A stretch of DNA of 64,000 nucleotides, from NCBI GenBank assembly GCA_016714765.1, contig JADKCF010000005.1, positions 186,001 through 250,000 of the forward strand, given 5' to 3'. Positions 19,304-27,838 of this stretch are shown here, in pieces. Under the pieces are notes generated by a model. That model was not told where the DNA came from and searched no databases. It was given only the letters and a program-made list of their open reading frames with translations. Position 1 is the first letter of the stretch. Each line of letters begins with the position of its first letter. Position numbers and translations under genes: made by a program. The stretch comes from Saprospiraceae bacterium. Its GTDB lineage: Bacteria; Bacteroidota; Bacteroidia; Chitinophagales; Saprospiraceae.

Positions 19304-20833
19304 TCAGTATTGTTCAAAAGTAGTCTCCTGATCGAGAATGTTCAGGACTTTATAATAATATGATTTAGCTCTCTCGAGTGTGGTGCCTATACTTACTAAA
19401 CCTATTTTGCCATACTGTGATAGTGCACTGATGAGATGAAACATGACACCCTCTTGCTTGGAATGGTCATAATGCAGGCCGTGGTGCATAGCAATATCTA
19501 TTAAATCCATAGGCGTCAATCCTTTATACCTTTTAGATTGCACATTGTCTGTTGCAAAGTAAAATCTTTGGGACCCATCCTGCACACAATAGCAACCTTC
19601 TTCCGGATGATATGATCCGTTTGTCAAAAACTGCAGCATCAGAAATGGGTGAGTAGTTCCACCTTTTCGCAGATTGATTTCTATGGCATAATGAAACCAA
19701 TCATCACCTTGTTTTGTACTCATAAAGTCGATTCCAAACCGCCCGATCACTCCCAGGTCTCTCATTTGCTCGGCAATAGTCTGGCATATACTGCCCAATT
19801 CCACAGCATATTCTCTGTTAGCCGGGAATGTAGCTCCTAGATAGACCTGATGGCTTTCGCCTCCGAGTTCCTGATCATGTGTGGAGATGATACATATCTC
19901 GCCTATGGGATTTATCCTGATCTGCACGGATGGAGATGTAACGATACTGCCGGTGATAAATTCCTCGACAATACCTCCCATCTTAGTGAATTTGTTGATA
20001 AACTTATCGTATGAGAGCTTTTTTGCCACGACTTTTGTGTGACTTTTGATGTTTGTTTGTATCCATGACACCAGTTTGTCAGACTCTAACGGAGCGTCAT
20101 CATAATAAAAGATAGCATTGCCATCCCCTGAAAAGCCATCATTCATTTTGATAACAGCTTTATTCAGATCCGGCTTATATTCTTTCAATGCTGCCAGCGC
20201 ATCTATAATCCCCTTTTCATCAGTGATGTCTTCTATCCCGACGGGAATATTCACACCACATTGGCGAAAAAACCTTCTTCCTCCCGTTTTTGTACCCAGG
20301 TAGTTTAATGCCGGATTGCAGCCATAAATAGGAAAGTTGAGCTTGACTGCTAGTTCCTTTTCTGCATCTGTGATGTTAAAAAAGACAATGTGAGCCGGAT
20401 CATCATTGATAACACTTTTTTTGATGCGCTCTATCAATCTTGGTCGTCGTAAGATCTTTTCTGTAAGAGGTACATTGCCGGCATCGTAGCAACTAAGCAA
20501 TGTGAGCCGCGACCTGGCGTGGTGCGAAGTGATACCAGGGAGCATATGCAGATAGTAATCTATAATCAATGAAGAAATAGGCACACTGGAAACAAATGTA
20601 ATACGTGTTTCAGGCAACTTCAGGAGCATGAGCATACACAACATCCGCTCTTCATAGTAAAAATGACCTTTTATTTTGGATAATATCTGCGAATCCAGTG
20701 TCAGGCTAGGAATAACAATGACCGAGCGGGGCGCTAAATCATCAGTAAACACCCGCTGGAACTGCTCTATAAACATCCCTTCTAACTGGCGGAACGATTC
20801 ATCTATATTGCTACTGTCCTGAAGTAGATGCAT
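19304..20833 (-). CDS. ATP-grasp ligase, PGM1 (peptide ligase)-related
   Basis: 509 residues. An N-terminal Rossmann-like pre-ATP-grasp part (about 30-190; SVIVIPSLTLD) is followed by an ATP-grasp fold with a Lys strand AVIKMNDGFSGDGNA (about 245-260), the metal-binding region with FGIDFMST near residue 360 and AIEINLRKGGTTHPF (about 378-392). A C-terminal domain of about 100 residues completes it. This matches the PGM1-related group, in which a founding member joins amino acids in peptide antibiotic synthesis. No biosynthetic partners lie nearby, so the substrate is unknown. Transcribed alone, divergent from fumarylacetoacetase. Confidence 0.75.
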   Translation of the reverse strand: MHLLQDSSNIDESFRQLEGMFIEQFQRVFTDDLAPRSVIVIPSLTLDSQILSKIKGHFYYEERMLCMLMLLKLPETRITFVSSVPISSLIIDYYLHMLPGITSHHARSRLTLLSCYDAGNVPLTEKILRRPRLIERIKKSVINDDPAHIVFFNITDAEKELAVKLNFPIYGCNPALNYLGTKTGGRRFFRQCGVNIPVGIEDITDEKGIIDALAALKEYKPDLNKAVIKMNDGFSGDGNAIFYYDDAPLESDKLVSWIQTNIKSHTKVVAKKLSYDKFINKFTKMGGIVEEFITGSIVTSPSVQIRINPIGEICIISTHDQELGGESHQVYLGATFPANREYAVELGSICQTIAEQMRDLGVIGRFGIDFMSTKQGDDWFHYAIEINLRKGGTTHPFLMLQFLTNGSYHPEEGCYCVQDGSQRFYFATDNVQSKRYKGLTPMDLIDIAMHHGLHYDHSKQEGVMFHLISALSQYGKIGLVSIGTTLERAKSYYYKVLNILDQETTFEQY

Positions 20834-21130
20834 GGTTCTATAATGCGACTTTATTTAATCAAAATATATACTTACGAAATTAATGAATTATTAAATACAA
20901 TTGTATGATACTGATCATTTTATTTTAATAATATTTTAAACTCTTTGTAGATGCCGATATATTTAAATAAAAGAATCCTTTCAGTGGCTTTTTGTGGTTA
21001 AAAAAGATCTTTCGGCTGAAACCCTTATTTTTATTATTTTTGTGAAAAATTTATAGGCCACGTATTTAATATGTTTTATTTTGGTTCGTGCCTTTAAATG
21101 ATCTGATTTTAATAATTATATAAATGAAAA

Positions 21131-22366
21131 ATGAATAGTTTTATTTACATACCGGATGATAGTGATTTTACTATTTATAATCTGCCCTTTGGAATCTTTC
21201 AAAAAGAAAACTACTTTGCTGCATGCACCAGAATAGGTGATACCGTTATAGATTTGTATCAATGTATGTCTACTTCGGTATTTAAAGACATCCATCTGGA
21301 GGAGTCTGTACTTTGCCAGAGATACTTAAATGATTTTATTGCTTTAGGTAAGCCTGTGACTAGTAAAGTAAGACTAATATTGCAGGATGCTCTGCTGATA
21401 GGCGGATTTTTTGACAATGATATGTTTAAAGGGGCAGGTATTTTTATCCCTGCTGATGACGTCAATATGGTATTGCCTATACAAATTGGTGACTATACTG
21501 ATTTTTACAGCAGTAAGGAGCATGCGACCAATGTGGGCATCATGTTTCGCGATCCTGCAAATGCTTTATTGCCCAATTGGTTGCATTTGCCTGTAGGATA
21601 TCATGGCAGAGCTTCTTCTATAGTGCCATCCGGTGTTCCTATCCGACGACCTTCGGGACAGACTATGGCAGATGGATCAGTAAAACCTGACTTTGGACCT
21701 ACGAAACAACTTGATTTTGAGTTGGAAATGGGTTTTGTCATTGGTAAAAATACAGAAATGGGACAAAGTATCTCCACAGCGCAGGCCGAAGATTATATAT
21801 TTGGGCTTATGTTGTTTAATGACTGGTCTGCCAGAGATATTCAGCGATGGGAATATGTGCCATTAGGACCATTTTTGGCAAAAAATTTTGCATCTACCAT
21901 CTCACCTTGGATTGTCACATTGGAAGCACTGGAGTTATTCAAAATACCTGGGCCTCTTCAGGAACCTGAAGTATTGCCATATCTTACATACAAAGGGCCT
22001 AAAAACTATGATATACATCTGTCTGTAGATATAGTGACAGAGCAAGGACATGAAAAAAGAGTTTCGACCTCCAACTTTAAATATATGTATTGGAATATGT
22101 GTCAGCAATTGGCTCATCATACCGTCAACGGCTGTAATGTGAGAATAGGTGATTTGATGGCTTCAGGCACCATCAGTGGCCCTACAAGTGATTCTTATGG
22201 CTCGATGCTGGAAATATGCTGGAAAGGTACAAAACCTGTTCAAATGCCGGATGGAACGGAAAGAAAGTTTATTAATGACGGAGATACAGTTTCTATGCGG
22301 GGTTGGTGCGAAAAAGATGATATAAGGATAGGATTTGGACCTTGTGATGCCCAAGTGAAAAGGTAA
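21131..22366 (+). CDS. fahA: Fumarylacetoacetase
   Basis: 411 residues, usual for bacterial FAH. Contains an N-terminal SH3-like domain and the C-terminal FAH fold with YTDFYSSKEHATNVG (the Asp and catalytic His region), LPVGYHGRASS, GFVIGKNTEMGQ and the metal-site segment NDWSARDIQRWEYVPLGPF. It hydrolyses fumarylacetoacetate to fumarate and acetoacetate, the last step of tyrosine and phenylalanine breakdown. The other genes of the pathway are not in the window. ATG at 21131. A -7-like box TATTTTTG lies at 21035-21042. Confidence 0.96.
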   Translation: MNSFIYIPDDSDFTIYNLPFGIFQKENYFAACTRIGDTVIDLYQCMSTSVFKDIHLEESVLCQRYLNDFIALGKPVTSKVRLILQDALLIGGFFDNDMFKGAGIFIPADDVNMVLPIQIGDYTDFYSSKEHATNVGIMFRDPANALLPNWLHLPVGYHGRASSIVPSGVPIRRPSGQTMADGSVKPDFGPTKQLDFELEMGFVIGKNTEMGQSISTAQAEDYIFGLMLFNDWSARDIQRWEYVPLGPFLAKNFASTISPWIVTLEALELFKIPGPLQEPEVLPYLTYKGPKNYDIHLSVDIVTEQGHEKRVSTSNFKYMYWNMCQQLAHHTVNGCNVRIGDLMASGTISGPTSDSYGSMLEICWKGTKPVQMPDGTERKFINDGDTVSMRGWCEKDDIRIGFGPCDAQVKR

Positions 22367-22405
22367 ATTACATCTGTGTTCGATCAGAAACGCTGCATAA
22401 AAAGG

Positions 22406-23410
22406 TTAAAACGCTATGGAGGCCATATATCCGTTGCTTCCTACCATGAGATAAGACTTATCTTTTTTCTGGACGATATCATAGATATCCTCATCTGTCT
22501 TCAACCGGGTGTATTGCCACCTTTTTCCCTTGTCAGTGGATCTCCAAAGTTTGCCCTGATTTCCTGTGATGATAAGTTCGTCAGGTCCGGTTTGCTTAAG
22601 TTTCCTAAATGAATTGAATCCATTCCCATGTATTTGTGCATCTGATATTTGCCACGATTCGCCACCATCAATGGACTTCAGCAGGGTACCGTTATAGCCT
22701 GTTATAAAACCTGTAAGACTATCCACAAATACACAGGAAGAGAAAAAATCCCCCTCTATATCAAGCAGCTTCCATGTATTTCCGCCATCTTTGGAGAGCT
22801 GAATGTTGCCGTACCCGACGGATAGATACCTGTTTGCACTGATTTGGATTATCTGTGAAATTTCATGCCCAAAATACATAGCTGTATCGATACTAAAACT
22901 GGAATTGATATGGTAAATATAGCCATGTTCATATGATTTTCCTCCGGCTGCCATGTATCCGGTTTCTGTTTCGATGATACTATGTAGTATGTCCCAGTTC
23001 TGGAGTCGCTTGAATTCCCACTTCTGAGCAGAGGCAGGTTTTACAAATAAGTACCCATCAGTGCCTACAGTGACTAAACCACCATTGCGGGTATGTAATA
23101 TATCAAACTGGGCTTTATCCGCAAATGTGTCAATGGATATGGTATTGATATTTTCATCAGTGTACAGTGCTACGCCATGCGACCATACATAGCCTCCCAC
23201 GATGGTCATTTTAAGCTTATCCTTATAGTCAATGGCATAAAGAATATCAGTAGTAGGTGTAGTATATTCTGTGTATTGGATAGGTTCAGTGGTGTCAGTA
23301 CATGAAACTACCTGTAAGCACAAAGATACCATGTAAAGCAAGTACCAGGTGCTTTTGAACGATTGCGGAAATAAAAATGAAGCTGAATATCCAGAGTCAG
23401 AGTGATTCAT
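22406..23410 (-). CDS. Beta-propeller lipoprotein with Asp-box (BNR/Ycf48-like) repeats
   Basis: 334 residues. A hydrophobic segment ends in a lipobox-like VVSC (Cys37), preceded by an unusually long n-region; a start at an internal Met (residue 27) would leave no basic residues, so the ATG at 23410 is kept. Repeats of the form SxDGGxTW are seen: LSKDGGNTWKLL (about 204), LKSIDGGESWQ (about 250), WRSTDKGKRWQ (about 295). These Asp-box turns mark sialidase-like or Ycf48-like propellers. The ligand is unknown. It follows the gene at 23414-23911 by 3 bp and is probably cotranscribed with it. Confidence 0.75.
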   Translation of the reverse strand: MNHSDSGYSASFLFPQSFKSTWYLLYMVSLCLQVVSCTDTTEPIQYTEYTTPTTDILYAIDYKDKLKMTIVGGYVWSHGVALYTDENINTISIDTFADKAQFDILHTRNGGLVTVGTDGYLFVKPASAQKWEFKRLQNWDILHSIIETETGYMAAGGKSYEHGYIYHINSSFSIDTAMYFGHEISQIIQISANRYLSVGYGNIQLSKDGGNTWKLLDIEGDFFSSCVFVDSLTGFITGYNGTLLKSIDGGESWQISDAQIHGNGFNSFRKLKQTGPDELIITGNQGKLWRSTDKGKRWQYTRLKTDEDIYDIVQKKDKSYLMVGSNGYMASIAF

Positions 23411-23413
23411 GAT

Positions 23414-23911
23414 TTATTTCTCACGACCTATGACAGATTTGCTGAAGACAGGAAAAGCGGCACTTCCATAGTGCGAAAATTTAGTGTTATACTTTAACGG
23501 AGACTGATATGATTTTACAAAATTGGTTAACAAGATTTTGACATCATCATAATTCAAATTCCTTGAGTTGGGTTTAGGGTAAAATACAATATAATCGATA
23601 TTGCCATCTTTGCTCCAGAAGACATTGAGCCATAACTTTACGCCTTTCATATCAAAGTTAGATGCTATGGAGAAATCTTCAAGATCTTTCAGTAAAACAG
23701 ACCAGTTATCGAATGCCTGCTCCATATTATTGTTGCACACAGCAAAGAGCATGGTATTGTAATTCTGAACCAGTTTTTCATAATTTTTTTCGTCTTCACC
23801 AATGTAAAAGACCTTTACAGGCTGAACGTCTGCGACCAATTTTGGCTGAGCATAAGATATGGTGTATAAAAAAAATAATAACAATATTGATACCGAGGTT
23901 CGTCCTATCAT
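23414..23911 (-). CDS. Secreted protein of unknown function
   Basis: 165 residues with a clear signal peptide (hydrophobic residues 6-20, cleavage near SYAQ). I do not recognise the mature domain; it is mixed alpha/beta, with a FWSKDGNIDYIVFYPKPNSRNL segment in the middle that resembles a small TonB-C-like or carboxypeptidase-like sandwich, but this is a weak impression. Directly upstream of the propeller lipoprotein (3 bp spacing), which suggests a shared function at the envelope. Confidence 0.6.
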   Translation of the reverse strand: MIGRTSVSILLLFFLYTISYAQPKLVADVQPVKVFYIGEDEKNYEKLVQNYNTMLFAVCNNNMEQAFDNWSVLLKDLEDFSIASNFDMKGVKLWLNVFWSKDGNIDYIVFYPKPNSRNLNYDDVKILLTNFVKSYQSPLKYNTKFSHYGSAAFPVFSKSVIGREK

Positions 23912-23982
23912 CTTGAATAGATTATAATTTAATACGAATGTACTACTTTTATGTAATATGAAACAAAATTAAGAAAAATTTA

Positions 23983-24114
23983 TCATTTAAGTTCTGATGT
24001 CTGATAGGGACAATGCCTGCAGTTGCTTTTGCAGCACACTCCTCTTTTCGTTAAATAGTGTGCTGTCATCACAACAAATGGTCCATCCATGTAAAAATCT
24101 AGTCCCTGAATCAT
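23983..24114 (-). CDS. DUF5522-type small Cys-rich protein
   Basis: A very short gene of 43 codons from the ATG at 24114, or 59 codons if translation starts at the TTG at 24162 inside the end of the DUF6580 gene. The C-terminal half carries the family signature: YMDGPFVV, then YLTKRGVCC and CRHCPY, four Cys in the pattern CCxxxCxxC that suggest a metal site. DUF5522 is widespread in Bacteroidota and has no assigned function. The frame follows the DUF6580 gene on the same strand with overlap or a 35-bp gap, so the two are probably cotranscribed. Confidence 0.75.
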   Translation of the reverse strand: MIQGLDFYMDGPFVVMTAHYLTKRGVCCKSNCRHCPYQTSELK

Positions 24115-24148
24115 GACTGGACCTTCTGTGGCTAATGTAAGAGAAGCA

Positions 24149-24724
24149 TTAGATTTTGACAACTTTTTTTTGTTTTATAGCCAGATACTTAAATATTTCA
24201 AGGCTGCCAAAGAGGATAATCGTAAAAAGTATGTTTCCCATTAATGTAGCTCTGAAAAATGGAATGCCTGCTGTAAATGAACTCATCAAACCTGTAATAT
24301 CATTGCTGTAAATGGATTTTGGGTCAGCCCATGCGCCAAAATTTGTAATGATAAAGAAGATAACTGATGAAGCAATCACCGAAAAAGTCAGATTTTTTAT
24401 ATTAATTTTTGCTAATAAATTGCTGCTTACCAATACGATAAGTCCAACAGCCACTGCATTATATATCATATAGGTCGAAAACCAAATAATGCCTTCCTGG
24501 TCCTGGAAAAACGATCGGGCAACTGTGTTATTGATAATAAAATCAGAAACATATAGTAAAAGTAAAGGGAGTATATACGCCCATTGTCTTTTTTGCAAAT
24601 ATGCCGCTCCGAATATGGCCAAACTTTCCACAGGAGTAAAATTAGGAATATGAGGTATTAGCCTTGCAAAAGCACATATCACCATCAGCAATACTACTGG
24701 AATCAAAGTATGGTTTGGTTTCAT
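24149..24724 (-). CDS. DUF6580-family integral membrane protein
   Basis: 191 residues from the ATG at 24724; the longer frame starts with TTG inside a promoter box. Five to six membrane spans are seen. The N-terminal segment RLIPHIPNFTPVESLAIFGA and the FGAWADPKSIYSND loop are typical of DUF6580, a family similar to the substrate-binding (S) components of ECF vitamin transporters. Function as a small-molecule transporter is inference; no energising subunits are encoded nearby. It forms a small unit with the DUF5522 gene. Confidence 0.75.
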   Translation of the reverse strand: MKPNHTLIPVVLLMVICAFARLIPHIPNFTPVESLAIFGAAYLQKRQWAYILPLLLLYVSDFIINNTVARSFFQDQEGIIWFSTYMIYNAVAVGLIVLVSSNLLAKINIKNLTFSVIASSVIFFIITNFGAWADPKSIYSNDITGLMSSFTAGIPFFRATLMGNILFTIILFGSLEIFKYLAIKQKKVVKI

Positions 24725-24742
24725 TTGTTTATTTTTGTTTTG

Positions 24743-24750
24743 CAAAGATA
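24743..24750 (-). promoter_or_regulatory. -7 box of the DUF6580 gene (TATCTTTG)
   Basis: Exact TAnnTTTG match on the minus strand, overlapping the upstream TTG (24745) of the open frame. It supports the ATG at 24724 as start. Confidence 0.55.
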
Positions 24751-24939
24751 CAATCTTTTAAATATTTACACAATGGATTTTGGGAATATCAGTTTGGCTA
24801 AGCGGAAAGTCAATACAAAACAGCTTGGTTATCATTAAAAAAGTGAAACAAAAGAGGGTTTTTACTTGAATATTTTAATTGTTCTTACCCAAGACACAGT
24901 AAATTCTGGGTGTCATACCTTCTAATTGTGAGTTAGTGT

Positions 24940-24947
24940 TATATTTG
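24940..24947 (+). promoter_or_regulatory. -7 box of the CPBP protease gene (TATATTTG)
   Basis: Exact TAnnTTTG match just inside the longest frame (GTG 24936). It favours the ATG at 24966 as start, with a leader of about 12 nt. Confidence 0.5.
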
Positions 24948-24965
24948 GACTTTAATTGTAAAAAC

Positions 24966-25934
24966 ATGTTATTGAACCACAGTTTTAAAGGTCTGAATGA
25001 CCTCTGGCGTTACCTGCTGGGGATTTTTGTTGTTTTTTTGTTTTATGGCATAGGACAGCTTCCCCTATATGGTGTAATATACCTACAAATGTCCAGAAAT
25101 ATAGGTCTGGGATCAGATGAACTCATCAATTTTGAAAACACTATGAATTTTGAATCTTTGGGTATCAATAAAAATTTAGGTTTTCTGCTACTGATTTTAA
25201 TGTTTGCTATTGCTCTGGCAGGATTGTATATGGTTGTAAAATATCTGCATTTTAAAAAAATGAAAGATTATGTCACGGTAAAGACTGATATTGACTATTC
25301 TAAAATAGTCTTTGGTTTTGTACTATGGGCTGGGCTCAATATCCTTATAGAAGGAATAAATTATATCATCAGCCCGGGAAATTACAGTTTTAACTTAGAA
25401 CTTGAGGGTTTCTTGCCTCTTGTAGTTATTTCTCTTGTCTTCCTGCCCATTCAGACCAGTTTTGAGGAATTTTTTTTCAGGGGATATATTCTTCAGGGTA
25501 TAGCTTTTTTCGCTAAAAATAAATGGGTACCGTTACTGATGTCCAGCATTTTTTTTGGTCTGGTACACGGGACCAATCCTGAGGTTGCTCAGTATGGATT
25601 CTGGACGATGCAGATTTACTATGTTATAGCCGGATTGTTTTTAGCCTTCATCACTATTTGGGACGATAGTTTGGAACTGGCATTGGGTGTACATGCGGCC
25701 ACCAATATACTTGGAGCTACATTGTTTACTTATAGAGGCAGTGTTTTGCAGACAGATAGTCTGTTTATGATCAATGAGGTAAAACCTTTATGGATGATTG
25801 CTGGTTTTATAGTTTCTGCGGTTGTATTCATAGCAATATGCAGATCCAAATATCAATGGAAAAAAATAGCTTATTGCATGGAAGACATCATTCAAAAAGA
25901 TGATTCGGAAAGCATAGCTGACATAGGGAAATAA
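24966..25934 (+). CDS. CPBP-family intramembrane glutamic protease
   Basis: 322 residues from the ATG at 24966, with about eight membrane spans. All three family motifs are present: EEFFFRGY (Glu167-Glu168 and Arg172), FFGLVHGT (FxxxH) and HAATNILG (HxxxN). CPBP (Abi/Rce1) proteins cleave prenylated or membrane substrates, and some bacterial members protect against bacteriocins; the substrate here is unknown. It lies 30 bp before the M1 peptidase gene on the same strand and may be cotranscribed with it. Confidence 0.9.
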   Translation: MLLNHSFKGLNDLWRYLLGIFVVFLFYGIGQLPLYGVIYLQMSRNIGLGSDELINFENTMNFESLGINKNLGFLLLILMFAIALAGLYMVVKYLHFKKMKDYVTVKTDIDYSKIVFGFVLWAGLNILIEGINYIISPGNYSFNLELEGFLPLVVISLVFLPIQTSFEEFFFRGYILQGIAFFAKNKWVPLLMSSIFFGLVHGTNPEVAQYGFWTMQIYYVIAGLFLAFITIWDDSLELALGVHAATNILGATLFTYRGSVLQTDSLFMINEVKPLWMIAGFIVSAVVFIAICRSKYQWKKIAYCMEDIIQKDDSESIADIGK

Positions 25935-25964
25935 ATAATTTTTAGTTTTACAAACCTTCTTAGT

Positions 25965-27821
25965 ATGACAAAATATATAGTAAGTGTGTTGTTGATTTCT
26001 ATCAATAGTATAGTAGGCTACAGCCAGCCCGACCGTTGGCAGCAGGCTGTAAAGTATACAATGGATGTGGATTTTAATATTAAAAAGCATCAATTTACGG
26101 GCACCCAGAAGCTGGAGTTTACCAATAACAGCCCTGATACCTTATACAAAGCTTTTTATCATTTGTATTTTAATGCTTTTCAGCCCAACAGTATGATGGA
26201 TGTCAGGTCACGAACCATAGCTGACCCGGACAAGAGAGTAGGAGACAGAATCGCAAAGCTCAACAAAACGGAACAAGGTTTTATGTCTGTAAAATCACTC
26301 ATGATGAACGATCGAAAGGTGGCGTACAAAACCGTTGGAACCATACTGGAAGTCACGCTTTCAGACCCTATATTACCCCATAGTACTGTTGTTTTTGATA
26401 TGGAATTTGTGGGCCAGGTGCCATTGCAGGTTCGCAGATCCGGCAGATTCAGTAAAGAAGGTATAGAGTATTCCATGGCACAATGGTATCCCAAGATGTG
26501 TAACTATGATTATCAGGGGTGGCACGCCAATCCTTATGTTGCCAGAGAGTTTTATGGTATTTGGGGTGATTTTGATGTGACCATACATATGCCATCTGAA
26601 TACATCATTGGTGCCACCGGTGTCTTGCAGAATAAAGATGAAATAGGGTATGGTTATAGCAATTCTGAACCGGCATCAAGACCAAATAAAATGGCATGGC
26701 ACTTTAAAGCCGAAAAAGTACACGATTTTGTATGGGCAGCTGACCCGGACTACCAACAAATCGTACACAAAGCCCATGATGGTACCCTTATCAGATTTTT
26801 TTATCAGCCTGGCGAAAAAACTACAGAAAACTGGCAAAAGTTACCTGCCATCATGGATGAATCACTTCGATACATCAATGCCAGATATGGTAAATATCCT
26901 TATCCTGAGTACTCATTTATACAGGGAGGAGATGGGGGTATGGAATATCCTATGGCTACACTTATCACAGGCGAACGTAGTCTCGTCAGTCTTGTAGGAG
27001 TAGGCATACACGAATGGATGCACAGCTGGTATCAGATGATGCTGGGAACCAATGAAGCATTATATCACTGGATGGACGAGGGGTTTACTTCTTATGGTAG
27101 TAATGAGGTAATGAATTATCTGAAAGTCAAAAAAATGATTCCTGGTGACCCGGAAGAAAATCCTCACCTGGAAGAAGTCAGAGGGTATTGTACTTTTGCT
27201 CTCAGCGGTAAAGAAGAACCATTGATCACCCATGCCGATCATTTTATGACAAATACAGCCTATGGAGTTGCTTCTTACACTAAAGGTGAAGTCTTTTTAG
27301 AACAACTCAGATACATCATTGGCGAACATGCTTTTGACAAGGGAATGCTTAGGTATTTCGATACCTGGAAATATAAACATCCTAATCCTAATGATTTTAT
27401 AAGGATAATGGAGAAAGTCAGCGGACTGGAACTGGATTGGTTTAAAGAATATTTTGTGAATACTACACAGACCATTGATTATGATATTGAAGATATGAAG
27501 GGCAAATCTCTTATTATTCGCAAAAAAGGTAATATGCCAATGCCATTGGATATTACTGTCAAGGACAAGAATGGTAAAATGTATTACTACTACATACCAC
27601 AGGAGATCATGAGAGGAGAAAAAAAAGGCGACAGGTTTTTTGGTGACTTTAAGGTCATGTCTGACTGGGCGTGGACACATCCCACATATAAGTTGGATAT
27701 AGATGTATCTTTAAATGATGTAGAAATCATCGAGATAGATGCCAGTAAAAGAATGGCAGACGTCGATCGGGAAAACAACATCTATCCGAGGAAAATGATG
27801 CAAAAGGAAGAAGTCAAATAG
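25965..27821 (+). CDS. M1-family zinc metallopeptidase, secreted
   Basis: 618 residues with a signal peptide (about 1-20, cleavage near GYSQ). The N-terminal beta-sandwich leads to the exopeptidase-like motif GGMEYP and the zinc site HEWMH (His349, Glu350, His353) with the third ligand Glu372 in DEGFTSYG, exactly 18 residues later. A Tyr-containing AYGVASYTKG segment follows, as in aminopeptidase N. It probably trims peptides in the periplasm or outside the cell. No T9SS tail is present, so it is likely periplasmic. Confidence 0.93.
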   Translation: MTKYIVSVLLISINSIVGYSQPDRWQQAVKYTMDVDFNIKKHQFTGTQKLEFTNNSPDTLYKAFYHLYFNAFQPNSMMDVRSRTIADPDKRVGDRIAKLNKTEQGFMSVKSLMMNDRKVAYKTVGTILEVTLSDPILPHSTVVFDMEFVGQVPLQVRRSGRFSKEGIEYSMAQWYPKMCNYDYQGWHANPYVAREFYGIWGDFDVTIHMPSEYIIGATGVLQNKDEIGYGYSNSEPASRPNKMAWHFKAEKVHDFVWAADPDYQQIVHKAHDGTLIRFFYQPGEKTTENWQKLPAIMDESLRYINARYGKYPYPEYSFIQGGDGGMEYPMATLITGERSLVSLVGVGIHEWMHSWYQMMLGTNEALYHWMDEGFTSYGSNEVMNYLKVKKMIPGDPEENPHLEEVRGYCTFALSGKEEPLITHADHFMTNTAYGVASYTKGEVFLEQLRYIIGEHAFDKGMLRYFDTWKYKHPNPNDFIRIMEKVSGLELDWFKEYFVNTTQTIDYDIEDMKGKSLIIRKKGNMPMPLDITVKDKNGKMYYYYIPQEIMRGEKKGDRFFGDFKVMSDWAWTHPTYKLDIDVSLNDVEIIEIDASKRMADVDRENNIYPRKMMQKEEVK

Positions 27822-27838
27822 TATGCCGATCGGTTTGT

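Noticed and set aside
22376..22612. Plus-strand frame of 78 codons after fahA
   Set aside because: It is antisense to the C-terminal part of the propeller lipoprotein gene and has no start signal or family features.
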